Assembly: GCA_022316685.1 (NCBI GenBank)
Contig: JAKJHU010000030.1
Coordinates: 19,428,893-19,492,892, forward strand
Source: Progne subis subis
Lineage: Eukaryota > Chordata > Aves > Passeriformes > Hirundinidae
Direction: 5' to 3'
DNA: 64,000 nucleotides
This document shows positions 1 through 14,200 of the stretch, in pieces (the first letter of the stretch is position 1; each line of letters begins with the position of its first letter). The notes under the pieces were generated by a model. That model saw only the letters and a list, made by a program, of their open reading frames with translations, was not told where the DNA came from and did no database searches. The position numbers and the translations under genes are program-made.

Positions 1-1015
1 ATAACTAATCAATTATATATCAAGCCTTAAATTACATAGGTTTGTATGGCTGTGATACTGGAATTAAAACAAACTAAACCCCAAGACTCTTTCTCTAAAT
101 ATAGCCACGCCTCTTCCAGATAGAATTACTCAGTCTCTCTGAAACAATGTACTTCAGAATTCCTGAGTAATGCATAGAAAAATATTTTTCTCTCCTGTTT
201 TCAGGGAGGTTTTACACTAAGTTCACCACTGTTATCACATGTACTCATGAGGCTCTTCCAAATTATTTTAACAGCAATTGGTTTGTTTCAATAAATTTTA
301 AAAGTTTTTGACACTAATTTCCTCTCTTCTAGATAACAGAAAGCATTCTTGTAAATCAACACTGAGTTTCAACCAGTAATTATAAAACAATTTCTTATGC
401 AGATTAATCATACTGATACATTTGATGCATCAGTTTCTATCACATTACAAACGTTACTAAATATTTCATGGCTCATTCTTGCCAAGTTTACTGAACATAC
501 ACAGAATCAACCCTGACACTTGTGACCAGCTCCAGTCAGTGACACAAAATGGCAACAAGGTCTCCACCCTACAAACTTCACACCCCTGAGATACTCCTGG
601 TGCACCTTCAGGATGAGACCAGAGGAAACAAGTCTGCCACCCAAGTCAAACAATTCTCCGTTCTTTTCTATTAACAGATTTAAACTCCCCATCACCACAG
701 CTAAGGGGGAAACTGCCTCAACAGGTTTGCACTCTGATTTTGTCCAGCATCAAGAGAACTCAGCAGACTCAGAAGACGCTGACAACCAACTCACTACATT
801 ACATCCACTTAAGTCAAAAGCTTTTTTCCACGTTTTTACCCAGGACACTCATAATTAAGTTCAATCACATAGAAAGATCTGCCTGTATTTCATGGTGGTA
901 CTTTCTTGATAAGAGACTACTAAATGGAGGAATAACTCATCAGAATCAATGCACACCACCAGTTTTTAATTAGCTACAAAAGGGAAACCAATACTTAAGG
1001 AATTAAAGCATTAGA
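1..1015. other. 3' flank or further 3'UTR, nothing recognised
   Basis: AT-rich sequence beyond the presumed end of ZFAT. Short open frames near 507-973 have no recognisable domain and are taken as chance. If a longer 3'UTR is used, part of this would be transcribed. Confidence 0.5.
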
Positions 1016-1034
1016 AGAAAACATGACTTTTTTC

Positions 1035-1040
1035 TTTATT
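1035..1040 (-). terminator. Candidate distal poly(A) signal AATAAA
   Basis: On the minus strand this reads AATAAA, followed within 30 bases by a T-rich stretch, a layout that fits cleavage near 1015. It is about 930 bases after the ZFAT stop. Confidence 0.5.
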
Positions 1041-1322
1041 AATAATTTTATAGCTCAAATTTAAAAATATTAAAGCAGAAACAATTCAAGATTCATGAAG
1101 AAAAATCTGGAACTATATACATGCATAATTAAGAATATCTTGATTCTTGTCAATATATACTTAAGCTTTTTGTACAAACTTTTTCACACGGTCATATTTA
1201 CAAGCATGTCTGTTTAAAATATATGAACATATATCTCTTATAACATTTACAAATATTTTTTTTTTTAAACAAAAGAATATTTCATTGATTTGACAGTTTT
1301 GGCTTCACCTTATGATATCAGA

Positions 1323-1328
1323 TTTATT
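1323..1328 (-). terminator. Candidate proximal poly(A) signal AATAAA
   Basis: A minus-strand AATAAA lies about 640 bases after the stop, with a T-rich run (plus-strand A-rich near 1267-1277) downstream. It would give a shorter 3'UTR lacking the Pumilio-type motif at 1195-1202. Confidence 0.4.
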
Positions 1329-1970
1329 CAGAGGGATGGAAACAGTTATCATTATTCAAATAGTTAAATAACAGTCATCCTACTGATACCCAGAATTATC
1401 ACATATGGCTTTAAATACCTCCCAAACTCAAAGGATCATCTCACAGGTATAAACTACAGTCCATCTGTGGTGTGTTTCTAATTAAATCTCAAGCCTTTGT
1501 TTGGGTTATATCCACCACTCGGCAGACACTTTCTAGGCATGTACTCAGAGCTAAGAGGCCCTTTTAATTATAGAAAAACGCTTTTGCTTCCAGCCAAGTC
1601 AAGAATATATGAAGCATGTATAAAACGGGATGTATGGGCTTTTCCAGACACCCTAGTTATCTTTGTAGATGTTTTTTACTATGGGATACCACAGTTTTGA
1701 ACACAGTATTTGTGCAAATTTACAGGAATCAAGTGAGAGATCTTCTAAGAAGGGGAAGAATACTTTTTCCTTAAAAGCATTTTTAAGAAACAAAAAAATC
1801 TGAGAAGGTTTTGCACATAATAGGTCTAAGTTACTGATACAATCCAACCAGTCAGATCACAAATGAACTGAAAATCCATCAGCTTGCTTGCTTTTGGTTG
1901 GGACAAAAAAAAAACCCCCAAACCTCTGGCTTTGGCTAATCAAGAAATCATCTCCTTTGAGCACTGTTCT

Positions 1971-2210
1971 CTAGAGCTCCTGCACTGATTCTTCCACAGT
2001 TTGCTCCTCCACAGGCTGCACAGCTTCCTGAACATAAACGATGAATTCTGAAGCCTCCCCGCCCTGAGTATAGACAGTCACAGTCCCGATGCCCTCCACC
2101 TCATCCGAGGACACCACCAGGTGATGCTGCTCTGCCAGCTCCACTGACGCCTGCTGCAGCGTCTCCTGGATCATCAGCGTGTGGTTGGCTGACTGCTCCT
2201 CTTCTTTCAC
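1971..2210 (-). CDS. ZFAT: ZFAT terminal coding exon 14
   Basis: This segment is 240 nt including the TAG stop at 1971-1973. It encodes 79 residues beginning [16 protein letters not shown] and ending VEESVQEL, rich in Gln, Glu and Val and nearly the same as the mammalian C-terminus as I remember it. The acceptor is ATCTCCTCAG. The frame stays open upstream into the intron, to 2408, but the acceptor and homology place the exon edge at 2210. The exon continues into the 3'UTR. Confidence 0.96.
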   Translation of the reverse strand: MKEEEQSANHTLMIQETLQQASVELAEQHHLVVSSDEVEGIGTVTVYTQGGEASEFIVYVQEAVQPVEEQTVEESVQEL

Positions 2211-5200
2211 CTGAGGAGATATTGGAGAGCTCACAGAAATTTCACCTTCCCAGGAAGTACCTGGCATTGTGATGATTACTGGAAATACAGCGCACAAATT
2301 AGCAATCACACGGTCTTGAAAGAAAACGTCAGTTTTGCAGAAAATGTGAGCACTTTTGATTAATGAGTATGTAGCTAGGCAGAAAACTGAAAGCACCACT
2401 GAAAACACAGCATCTCAGTTCTGTGCACAGAGAGCTGCAAACTTTCAGGAACACTGTCTTTAGAGATAGCCTTAATCTCTCAGCAGTCATTCATTCAAAA
2501 CTGCTTTTATTTAAATAAGTCTGAATTCGATCAATTCCTCCAGTAGCACTGAGTTGAGAACCCATCCAAAACCATGTGAGAAAGCATCTACTGTACCCAC
2601 CGTTCTTTCTCTCCCTAATCAATGGCTGCTCATAGGAGTGCAAATTTCACTGTAAACCTTAAGGGATTTTATTAGAAAAATGTGAAATATAAATATCACT
2701 GAAATGGGTTCCTAAGGCCTACTGTTTGTGAGGTAGTAATGTTTACATTATTGAAAGGAGAGTGACAGAAATGAGGGAAAATAAAAGATTTTTTACTGAA
2801 CATTTTGCTTCTTGTCAAAATTTAAAAAAGCAACACAGTCTGGTGTTGAATTCCAAATTCACACAGGTGCCTGCCAATTACTGAAATACAGTTACATACT
2901 AGAATGCAAACCCAAATCTTAATCCTCTACCAGACCCATATAAAATTCCTATGCAAAGTACTCCAGACAAGTATAAATAAATCAGAAAACTGTAAGTCAC
3001 GTGGAAGAAATGCATTCTCTCAAGTGTTAGCGATAAAATAATCTACTTTTAAGGAGAATAGAACAGCAATTTTTCAGTATGCAAGACATATGCAAAAGCA
3101 TTTGTTAGGGGAAGCTGTCCCTGCCCATGGCAGGAAGGCTGGAATGAGATGATCTTTAAGCTCCTTTCCATTACAAACCATTCTGGAAATCTATGGTTCT
3201 GTTTGTGGAGCACAGTGTGCTCTTGCAGCACTGAACTCTTAAGTGATCTTAAAAAGAAAAGGTCAGACATGGTAGATTCTACGAAGTGCAGAATCCAAGT
3301 TACAGAAGTTGGAAAGGGCTAATTTTTTTTTCAGTTACAAGCTGGCCCAAAAGTAATCAGCAATAGCACAACCAAATTCAAGTAAATATAATTAAGATCA
3401 TCAACGCTGTTTAAGGGGAAGAGGGAACAGAAGGGAAGAACTACAGTGAGGATTCCAAGGATCTATTTGGTCCCTTAGAGACCAGCAAGAAGAAAAATAG
3501 CCCTATATGTTTGTTTTACTAATGCTCTTTTCTGTTTTGTTTTTTTTTTTCCCTAAGCAACCATTCTCTTTGTCATACAGTGACTTTGCTTGTGACTTTT
3601 CTATTTTGTGTTTAAAATACCTGTCACAAGATTTCAGAGATTCACCAGCCCCTCAGGACTTCACAGCACTCTGAATTTTCACTCAATTAAAAAGGCTATA
3701 GAAAGCTTTTTCTTGAACACTAACAAGCATGTCCAGGTGTTAAATTATTCAGAGGGCCCCAAGTCAGTATGGCTGTAATATACTAATGAAATATATGTGG
3801 ATTTTATCTGGTGAAAGATTTAACATCTAAAGGGAATCTGGCCATGGTCACTGACCTTAATGCAACAGCACAGTCATACCCACTGATGCCCACTCTGGCT
3901 TCGCTGCACAGGATTCAGTTTATGGGGATAAAAAATACAGGAACAGAATGAAGCCCTTTTCACATTCTGTTTCTTTTATCAAACATAAGGTTTAAACAGC
4001 TCCTGCTGAAGTTCAAGCTCAACACCCTGCACAAGTAGATAATGCTGGATGTTTTTCTTGACGCAGTAAAATTTGCAACCAGCCTCAAAAAGAACAATTA
4101 ATATTGTCTCAAAATGCAGGTATCAGAATCAAAGAGTCATAGACTCATAGAATGGTTTGGATTGACAGGGAACTTGGAGATGACCTAGTTCCAACCCCTC
4201 TGCTGTGGGCAGGGACACCTCTCACTAGGCCCATCCAGCCTGGCCTCGAACACTCCCAGGGATGGGCATCCACAACCTCTCTGGGCAATCTGTTCCCGTG
4301 CCTTGCTGCCCTCTGAGTAAATAATTTCTTACTAACATCTAATCTAAATCTCTCCTCTTTGAATTTATAAACAATCCCCTTTGTCCTTTCCCTGTCTGTC
4401 AAAAATCACTGTCTCTCTTTTTATAAGCCCCTTTCACCAACATATCCCTCACTAATAGAAGCTTGAGCCTCTCTTTGAAAAGCCAGGAGCTAAATCATGA
4501 CCAAAAAAAAAAAAAAAAAAAAAAAAAGCGCAGTGCTGTAAACTTGTATCTCTTGCTGCTCCTAATGTATCCTTTTTTTAATTTTTAAATTATTAAAGAA
4601 ACCCTATATCCTACTGAAAGCAACAGAGCTTTAGTGAATTCAGACACCAAACTCCCTTTTCATTAACTCTCCTCTTTCCTGAGGGTACTCGCTCCACTGT
4701 CAGCTCTTCTGTGGAAGTTAAGGACATACACAAGATCTACTAATGAATATTGCAACAGGCCATGAAAAGTCTAGACACCATTGAATTCAGATAGGAAGCT
4801 GCAGTTAAAAATGCTAGATAATTAGAATCTCACAGCTTATTATGAATCAGCTCACAATTACAGCCCTTGATGCTAGAGATGCACAAACAAATACAGAAAT
4901 AGGGGTGTCTAAAATGTGGCCCTATAATTATGCAATATACACTAATTCTTCTTGTTTTAGTGCACTACACATAACCCTCTGACAACATGCCTCAGGCCAG
5001 AAAAATTACACTACATTTGCTAAGAGCTGAAAGAATGTCCAACACAGTATGAGATGGGTCTCACTGTTGTCACTCTAAATCGAAACCCATAAATAAGTTT
5101 AAATATAGCTTTGTGAAGGTACATAAATAATGAAGAGAGGAAAATAAATAAAGCATAGTTGACACAAAAATGAAATGAAAGCAGAATCTCATCCAATTCA

Positions 5201-8200
5201 ATAGAAGCAATCTAATACTTATTCAGTTTTATATCCTTTTGAAATGAAAATGGCCAATAAAGAAAGTTAATTTAAACTCCCTACCTGACTTTATCGGTGT
5301 GCGTTTATTACCCTTGTCATGCAGTGTAAAGAAAACCAATGCCTTTATTTCTGGTGTTTCTAGTTTCCAGTAACTTTTTTTGACAGCTATCTGTAATCCT
5401 TTTAGCTTGACAAATCACCACATTATTTGGGATATTTACATTTCAAATCAGTTCAATGTTTACATGCTTCTGCTTGGTTCCTATTAGATTGTTCCACAGG
5501 GAATAATCTAAAAATGTTAATTTACATCCCTCAAATTGATGAAACAGTGGGACAGCTGCCACCTGAATGAATGAAGTCACCGCACTCAATTCTCTTTATT
5601 GGCTCCTGAAATCTTTTGAAGAGCAGCACCAAGACCTCTTTTCTATTTGAGAGTCAGCTGAAAAGCATCTGTCTGCTTATCCTTCATTAAAGAATGACAG
5701 CAAGGAGCTGAAGCCACACACAGCTGGCACATTAAATCAAGTCAGTACCTGCATAAATACTCCTTATTAACTAAATCTGTCTCTCGCAAAAGCCAGTGGG
5801 ACTTTCACCACCATGTTTGCATAAGAAGCTCAACATCTCTAAATTCCAAATAATCTTAATTTACATATCCGAGGACCATCCAAATACATGGAAGTATTCA
5901 TTACAAATGGTTCTCTCTTAGAGGAATCTCTTCCTCTAAAAACAAGAAAGTCTTTTTAAATTTGATATAAATGAATTCAAGCCATTAAGAAAAATATACT
6001 TCCCCCCCTTCCTGAAAAGGAGTAAAAGAAAAATATTTGCAGAAAGATGCTAAAGCCTTTTCCTTACCCTTGAGTTCATTCTGTGAAATACTGTAATACC
6101 TTCAATTTTATTTAAAGTCAGTAGGAGTTGCAGGTCCATTGTGCTTAAAAAGTTTTTCTGGGCATGTCCCCAAATCCTCAGTGGAATCTTTCCCTCAAGT
6201 TCAGATTGAATGCTGCTTTTCAGTTTACCATGAAGCAGAAAAGTTAATCACGGAGATATTTCAGATTTTCAAAACCTTACACTAGGCTGCAGATGCTCCT
6301 ATTTATATCATAAAACATCAGGAAGAAAAAATAAAAAATATCTGCAGAAAAGATTTAAATGAAAGCATCTTAGATCACAGATCTAGGCACCTGGATATGT
6401 GATGTGTCAGCTTACATTGGTGCCTACAAGTTTTGTTCAGTATCATTTGAATAATTTCAATTCTTTCTCAGTTCTGGTTTACATACAGTTATATTGTGTG
6501 AAAAAGACACACAGGAAACACCATAATTTGATCATTTGAATCTCTATAATGAGCTACAAAACAAAGACAATCTGGTGCACAATGGTTTTGGAATAATAAG
6601 AGGGTTGAGAATGAAAGAGTTGCTTTGCATAAAATAAAAACAGCAAGGAGACAAATCTTCATACCGTTGATGCTGATTTTTATAAAGTTTTAGCAGTTGG
6701 CTGGTTGAATATTTCCCGACAGAGGGAAATGCTGGATTGTGTCTGGTTCTGTCCCCGCTCCGGGCGGGAGATGACCTCTGGCTAGCTCAGGTCAACACAG
6801 ACACAGATGTTTCCAGTTCGTTTCGGCTTCGGCTTAGCAGCTGGACCCCATATGTCGAGACAGTCAACAGCAGCAGAAGAGAAAAGGCTGGCTCTCAGCT
6901 TAGCAGGTTAAAAGATGTTTATTAGCTCAGGAGTTGAGGAGCAGAGAGCTCCGAGCTCAGAGGCAAGTGGCTGAGAGGCTGAGAGTTTTTTCCTCCCTCC
7001 TACCCCCTATAAGCAGGGGAGGGGTTCCAGGGGGGTTACAACAAGACAACAAATCAGGGGATTCAGGGGGTAACAAGGTGTGCCCACCCCCAAGCCTCGG
7101 ACCACTAAAATCCAGAGCCAAAGGAATTCCCCCAGGGGGCCTATCACCTGAAGCCCTCTCCCTGAGATTTCACAACCTGGGAGGGACCCCTGGAGTGATA
7201 GACAGGCTGCCCCAGAGAGGGGGATTGGGGCAGAGGGGATGTCACAAGTCATGTGAGGGGTGGGATGATTGACACAAAACACCCTATTACACAGACAACA
7301 CAAAAGGGATACAGAATTGGGGATACAGTGAAATGAACCATAACATAAACTTCTGACAAAAACCTAATAAAACAGTTCTGCATCACCACACTGGATCACC
7401 CCAAGTCCTTTTGAGGAAGAATGGCAACACTGCCATTGTTTTAGGAGCTCTAACAGGACAGTGATCTTGACTGAGATTTCATCTGTACCTTACAGAGATG
7501 ACAAAAACTCCTCAAAGGCTGAGGAAACAGGTCCTCAGCCCCCATCTGCCCCATTTAAAACTTTCTGTTGCTGTTACTGTCAAGGGAAGCATCAGATTTC
7601 TCTGTGTTCTAAGGCAACTACAAAATTGACAATCAACATGTCTATAACTCCACATACTGGCAAAAGTTTCTAGATTACCACGAGCACCAAACATCACGTC
7701 AGGACCAATCCAAGCCAGACTGAAATCCAAGGTGTGCTGCCAAAGTACAATGTTCAGTAGATGTGACAGCCACGCTAATAATGGGTATTTACTTCTGAAG
7801 ATGTGCTATGCTATAAAATTATTTTCTGTGATCTGCTTTGCGCTGATGTATAATCTTTGCTCTGCCTTCCTACTGCTGTCACTTTGAAGAAAGTGACTTA
7901 TCATGGTAGGTTTTTACTGGAGCCTGAAGAGATCACAGAATAAAAGATGAAAGGAACTAAAATAAAGGGTGAAACACATGGAAATGCAGTATTTTCTGGT
8001 TATCTTCTGAAAAAGATCTGTTTAGTTATTGTAATAGCTGATATACTTATTCTCCAGAACACATTACACCTAGGTTAAAAATAGGTTACTATCCTTATCA
8101 GGAATAGATTTAACCTTTCACTTCAGTCTAAAGAAGGAGTAAAAATGTCAGTCCTGTCTCATCTTTCTGAGTGGAAGGAAGATAAAGAGAATTCAGCAGC

Positions 8201-11200
8201 CAACTACTGCTCTTTATTGTTAATATTTATGTAGTGCACTGGATCAGGAACTGGATTGTATCAGCTATGGTATATGAAAAGAGTAGTTCATGCCCCAAAG
8301 GTCTTATAATTTCAGTATAATTTCAGCATAAAACAAGAGAAAGTAAGCAGACATAGAAAAAGGGAGGTGAGAGAGTAAAACATAAATGAGACAGTGGTAG
8401 CTCAGTGTGACAGGCATTAGTGTCAATATACAACAGTCTATCCATAGATAATTGCTGTCATCCTATTTTTGACAAGTCATTGAGAATAGACAATGATGTA
8501 TAAATTGCTCCTTATTAAAAATCCACATAACTAAGCACAATATGGAAGAAGGCATTAGAAACTTGTTTGATAAAAGTAATAAGCAATTAAATCTTCACGG
8601 ACTGAGCCAAGGTAGGAGACAAAATCATTACAGCTAATGAGAAATGGGACTCTTAAGTTGGAAAGGAGTAAAACACCCAGAAAAATAAAACAAGATTTTG
8701 TTTGATGTGGCAAAAAAAGGAACATCAAGTAAACAGGGTAAGAGAGGGCGATGACAAGATGAGGAGAGAAAGTAATCTTTGAGGTTTTTACTGAAAGAAT
8801 ACAAAAGGGATAAAATATAAACCATGAATGTCAGAAAAAAGATTATCAGAGATAACTGTAGCATAAAATAATGATGCCTTGGGCAACCATTGTAGCTAAA
8901 AGGTTGAAATGAGAAACCATATAGGAGTCATCCATTCAGAACAAATTGGTACCATTAGGTATTCACCTGCAGGCAAGGCCCAAGAATGTTCCTGAGGAGG
9001 AAATCAGCTCTCTAGTTGCAAAAATAGGGAAGACATCCCACAGAGTTGAGAAATAAAGTGGATGTCTGATGAACAACTGTGCAGAAAGGCTGATACAATC
9101 ACCTTGATGATTAATAATAATGACTAGTGATTAACATAAACTTCTCAGCCATCTCCAGAGTGAGCTAAAAGTGATGTTTCTAGAGCACACAAACCCAGTG
9201 CAGCATCACAGGCCTAAAAATAGCAAATTACCAGTAAATTTGTCCATCACTATCTAAATGAAAAAAACCCTGGAAAACAGATAACATGTAATCAAATTTT
9301 ACTGGTTACTACAGTGCACACCAATGTAAACCTTTGGTTTGCAATCTAAAATTCTACTGCTCTGTAGTAGTAATTTGATGCAAACCACCCCCCACCCCCC
9401 CCACCTCCCCCCCCCGCCTCATATTTGGACAGAGAATCCCCACATGCCTTCTACTCTTTGCATCAAAGAGAGCTCATAAAAGAAATAAACTGCATTTATG
9501 AAAAAAATAAATTAATTAAATCAGGTAGTATCTTGCTCTCATTAAATATTCCTGCTAATAAATACTGGAAATGGAAGAGCAACAACTAGAAGAGAAACTA
9601 GAGCTGATGGACACAGACCAAGAAGAGGAAACACTTGTGAGGTTCTGGTCAATGCAGTGAGGGATTTGGGAGCTAAGCTTTCAAGGGTGTTCTTCATATA
9701 TTGTGAAACCAAGCATATGCACTTTGAATATCGTTTCCTTGGAGAGTTACTTACAGCACTACATGCTGAAAGAATCTCCTCTTAAAAAATAACATATCAG
9801 TGGTGTTCATTTCTGAGGGTAATGTTTCCTCACAAGAAACTCAGTATTTAAATCAAACAAATGTTTAACTTGGAAGAAACTTTTTATGGAACAATTAATA
9901 CCCTTGTTTGATATACGCTCTAACAAAGAAACAACTAAACATCAAGGCAGTTTCACAAGGTAGTGAAACTCTATCTCTGTTCTAGATAGCTCACAGATTT
10001 TGTGTGAAAAACAAGTTTTTGAACACAGGCCTGCAGAGACTGTAAATCAAGGGGGTGTGTGATACTTGCCTGACTGCTTATGTTTGGCATGTGAGCCAGG
10101 AAAACAGTCCACCCCTATAAATAATGGATTGAATGGTTTTTTCTAGCAAAATAATCAAAAAGCAAATGAATCAATCTCTACCCTAAGGCACAAGGACAAA
10201 AGTCCATCTGTAATAGGGCACAAGAGAGTTAAATATGCAGGAAGGAAAGTCTCTTGTTTTACCCTTCCAGTCCCTTCACCTTCCCATGTGCTGCACCCAC
10301 AAAACTCCTTTCTCCCAGTCTCTTGCCTATATTTACAGTCTACTACGAAGAGTACTTCCTGGCTTTTCTAAGCATTTATAAGCCTCTTTCCTAGCTGTTC
10401 TTCAAACTTAGCACTCTTTTGTTGAGTTTCTTTATGAGACCAGACGACCGCTGATGGCAAAAGGAAAAGAGCCTGCTCTCTCTCACCAGGGGAATATTGG
10501 CTTTTTCTGGAGTCCTGCCCTGCTTGGCTGAAGCCCTTTCCTGGCAGCTCACTGGTGTCAGACAGCGAGGCCCCTCCCATGCCGGGGCTTTTCCCCAGGG
10601 GGCAGGGCCCAGGGGCAGGGACAAGCCACTGCCCAGTCAGGGATAAAGTGGGAGTGGAACAGAGTTGGGTTACATTCCGGTGTGGGGGACTGGCACTGCT
10701 GAGCAAGGACAGACCACGTGATACAGAGAAAAAACATTACAAAGCCGATGAAACACAATATAAACCCAATTAATGCATTACAACAACTCTTTCCTCTCTC
10801 TTTTTGCTACTTTTTCTGTCTTTAAGCAGAGCAGAACAACTCAAATGTCATGCTATGAAGAAATATCTGCATCAGCTCTTTTACAAAGAGATCCATAGTG
10901 GATCCTGAGACCCTGAACAAGACCTCTCCTGCCATGCTGTGATCAAAGCTTCAAAGGGGATTTGTGCCAGTATTGGATCATATTAATAAAACTTCACATT
11001 ATTAACTTTTCATTTCTCAGGCATTTGGTAAGAAATATATATTACTCTCCTTAACAGCTTCATATTTTCAGAGCTCACACAACTGGATTTATCCCAGATT
11101 AGGAAAAAAAACAAAAACAAAAACAAAACAAACAAACAAAAAAAAAACAACAAAAAAACCAAAAAAAAAAAAAAAAACCAAAAAAAAACCAACAAAAAAA

Positions 11201-14200
11201 AACAACCCACTTTGATAACAGATTAGTATATTGACTCACAGGAAAGATTAAGATAGAATCATTTCAGGCTCTAACCTTGGAAAGGTCTCATACACGTTAC
11301 ACTAACAGGGGCAACAATGATTCTTATTTACCAAGCATAATCCAACCTAAGCAGGGCTAACTTTGCATTTTTGGGGTTTAAAATTTTATGTTGAATCCCA
11401 GTTCTGTCTGGAATTGGTTACTGCTATGTTGACAAAGCCTTTTCTTTAATATAATCATTCATTAAAAAAAAAAAAGAAGTTTCTGAAGTCTGAACTGAAA
11501 TATTTTTCTCAACATGCAATTCAGGAGCTGTGAAGAGATAATCTGATCTTGATTTCACCTCCATTATAATGTGTACTTATAATTCAGAATACTTGCAGTA
11601 AGACTACAAGCAGAATGATAATTTAATAGAAGAACCCCTCAAACATGGTATCATGTTAGCACACAGGTTTACGGGAAATGCTAAAGCATGAGTACAGCAG
11701 CATTGCTGATAGATACAGCTGGACTTATACAAGATTTTACAAATAAAGTGCAAATGGGACTTTTATGAGTGAAAAGTAAGGATGAGGACAGCTGCAGGAG
11801 AAAGAAATTTCCAGGGAGGAAAGAGGAGACAAAATTAGGAACACTATAGTGTAACATTTACAGCAAAACAACAACAACAACAACAACAAAAAACCACAGC
11901 TTTTTAAAAATTCTATTAATTTAGAATTAGAAGAAATTTCTTGGTGCAAATAGAGAAATATGAAGGAAACTTGATAGGGCTAGCTAAAAATGAGATATGA
12001 AAGAACTAATATAGGAAATGGGTAATGTATGTATTTACAGCAAAAGAAAAAACAAAAAACAAACAGCATAAAAATCAGGACAACTACGATAAATGTTGTT
12101 AAGGAAAAAAAATGGACCCAAGCTGCTAAGCAAGGACTCGATGAAACCATTAAAGAACAGGAGTGGAAATTCAGTGACAGATGATGTCAATAAATTGCTG
12201 ACACCCTGAATGAATTCTTTGTTTTACAATCCAAAAGAGAAGCTGAAGGTCACAGAAGAAAGTGTGGAATACATTTTCCAGTAGGAAAGTGAAATATGAA
12301 CATATCTAAAGGTCACTTCAAGGTTAACAATTAGGAACCTATGATAATTAAAACCCAACCAAGTCATAGATATGACTGAGGGATATCCCACAGAAAGCAA
12401 CTCAGTATTGAAAAAAACAAAACTACAGCTTCTAATAGGGGAAGATTAAAGTCAAGTTAAGAACATTTAGACTTCTTTCCCTCAGATTAAAATTGGGTGT
12501 GCCTGTAATTCTGGAGCAATGTTCTGGTGGGAAGACAAGAGCTGGAAAGTTATACAGTTGTATAACAGACCAGACTATGGTAAAAACCCGATTTCTACAG
12601 AAAAATAAAAGGGAAAAAAAAAAGAGAAGGCTGAAAAGAAAACTTTAAAAACATAGAAGATTCTAAAGGGAGGGGGAAAGGGGGCATTAAAAGAAAAGCA
12701 GCAAAGAGATTCTGTGCTCTGAGAATTCAAGATTTCACTTGATATAGGAGTGGTGCTCGTAAGAGTTTGAGACCAGACCAATGAGAGTCACTCATGTATA
12801 CAGGGAAAAAGAAGTGATTAAGGCTTATCAGTCTGCAAACTCAAAAGGCAAGAAATATAGATTGAAAAGTCAAGGAGAAAATGAATTTGGAATATAAATA
12901 TTTACTTAGAAAAAGTCACCTGTAAATTCAGAGGGTCCAAAAAGAAAATTAATAGATTTTATGATGACTCAGATATTGATCAGAGTTAACCCCTGTATAT
13001 TTAAAGTTTAACACTCAGATATCAAAACATTCTCTAGGCAGCTCTACTCCAGCAGCCACTTTCTCCTATACCTGTAGTACAACAGCCTCAAAAGATGCAT
13101 TCCTCTAGGGAAGAACTAATTTCAGTAATATTGACCAACATCAATTGCTAATACTGCATTCAACCCAGTAACAGGTCATCTCTATAGCACAGCATGCATA
13201 TTCTAGTGGCTATACTATAAAAATTGTTTTGAAACTTGCACATAATTGAACCTCACTGTCTCTTCTCTTTAATGACTGAATTTAGTTTTCAAATTTGGGT
13301 ATGTTATTCTACAAAAAAGTCCCGAACTCTTACATAGTTTCTAGTCAAAATACCTGTTAGGTTTTGCAAAGGAACATCTGAAAATGCTCTGACTTCAAAT
13401 TCTGCTTCGTTTTTGTGACATTTGGGCAGCAAACTTAGGAATTATCCAAGTACTTCACAGACCATGAACTTCACACTTCTATGGGGCTCTCATGAACTCA
13501 ATGTTCAAAACACTACAAAAAACGCTAAACTCAAAAGTTAAGTTTTAGCACTCAGAATAATCAGTTCTGGCTCATTTAAGTAAAAGGAGTTACTTAAACT
13601 CTTTGGGAAGTTAAAGCTTCTCACATACTTTCCTTCCCTCACCTGTCAACCACTGAGTGCAGAGACCCCAGAGAATCAGTGGGGAAAGGGATAAGTAAAG
13701 AGCTGTGCTGAAAGAGAAGGAACAAGCAGAGTTTAAAGAACACTGAGAGGAAAATGAAAAATGGCAGCAACCAAGTTAGCAGACATCTGTGAGGAGGAAA
13801 TACTGAGCAAAAGTCTTGATGTTTGAACCTAACAGGCCCTCAAATTGAAAATTAATTCCTTCTGCTTGTTGCACCAAGGACCACTTGAATCTTTTAGAGG
13901 ACAATGGCACTAAGTGTCTCCACAAAATGTAAGTATGTTATTTTCTAAAGCCTAAAAACACCTGCTAGAAAAAAAACTGTATTTTCACACATATACCTAT
14001 ATACACATACAGGTGCATTTATTCATTCATATTTTATATATTATATGCATTTTTAGATGTCTAAAGATATATGTGTATACATGTATAAACATGCACATGT
14101 GCAGGCATATAAACACACATATACACAACACCCAACGAAAAATTAGGAAAAATTCTCCATGTGTTTTGAATGATCATTTAAAACTTGTCCCTTGCAAAGT

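Larger units (their letters stand above)
1016..1970 (-). other. ZFAT: ZFAT 3'UTR (left limit inferred)
   Basis: This AT-rich stretch follows the stop. On the minus strand it contains two AATAAA hexamers and a UGUAAAUA Pumilio-type motif (1195-1202 on the plus strand). The left end is an inference from the distal hexamer at 1035-1040. Transcript data could place it nearer or farther. Confidence 0.6.

Noticed and set aside
2211..2408. Open upstream extension of the terminal exon frame
   Set aside because: The acceptor at 2211-2212 and homology to ZFAT place the exon edge at 2210. The extension reads into intron.
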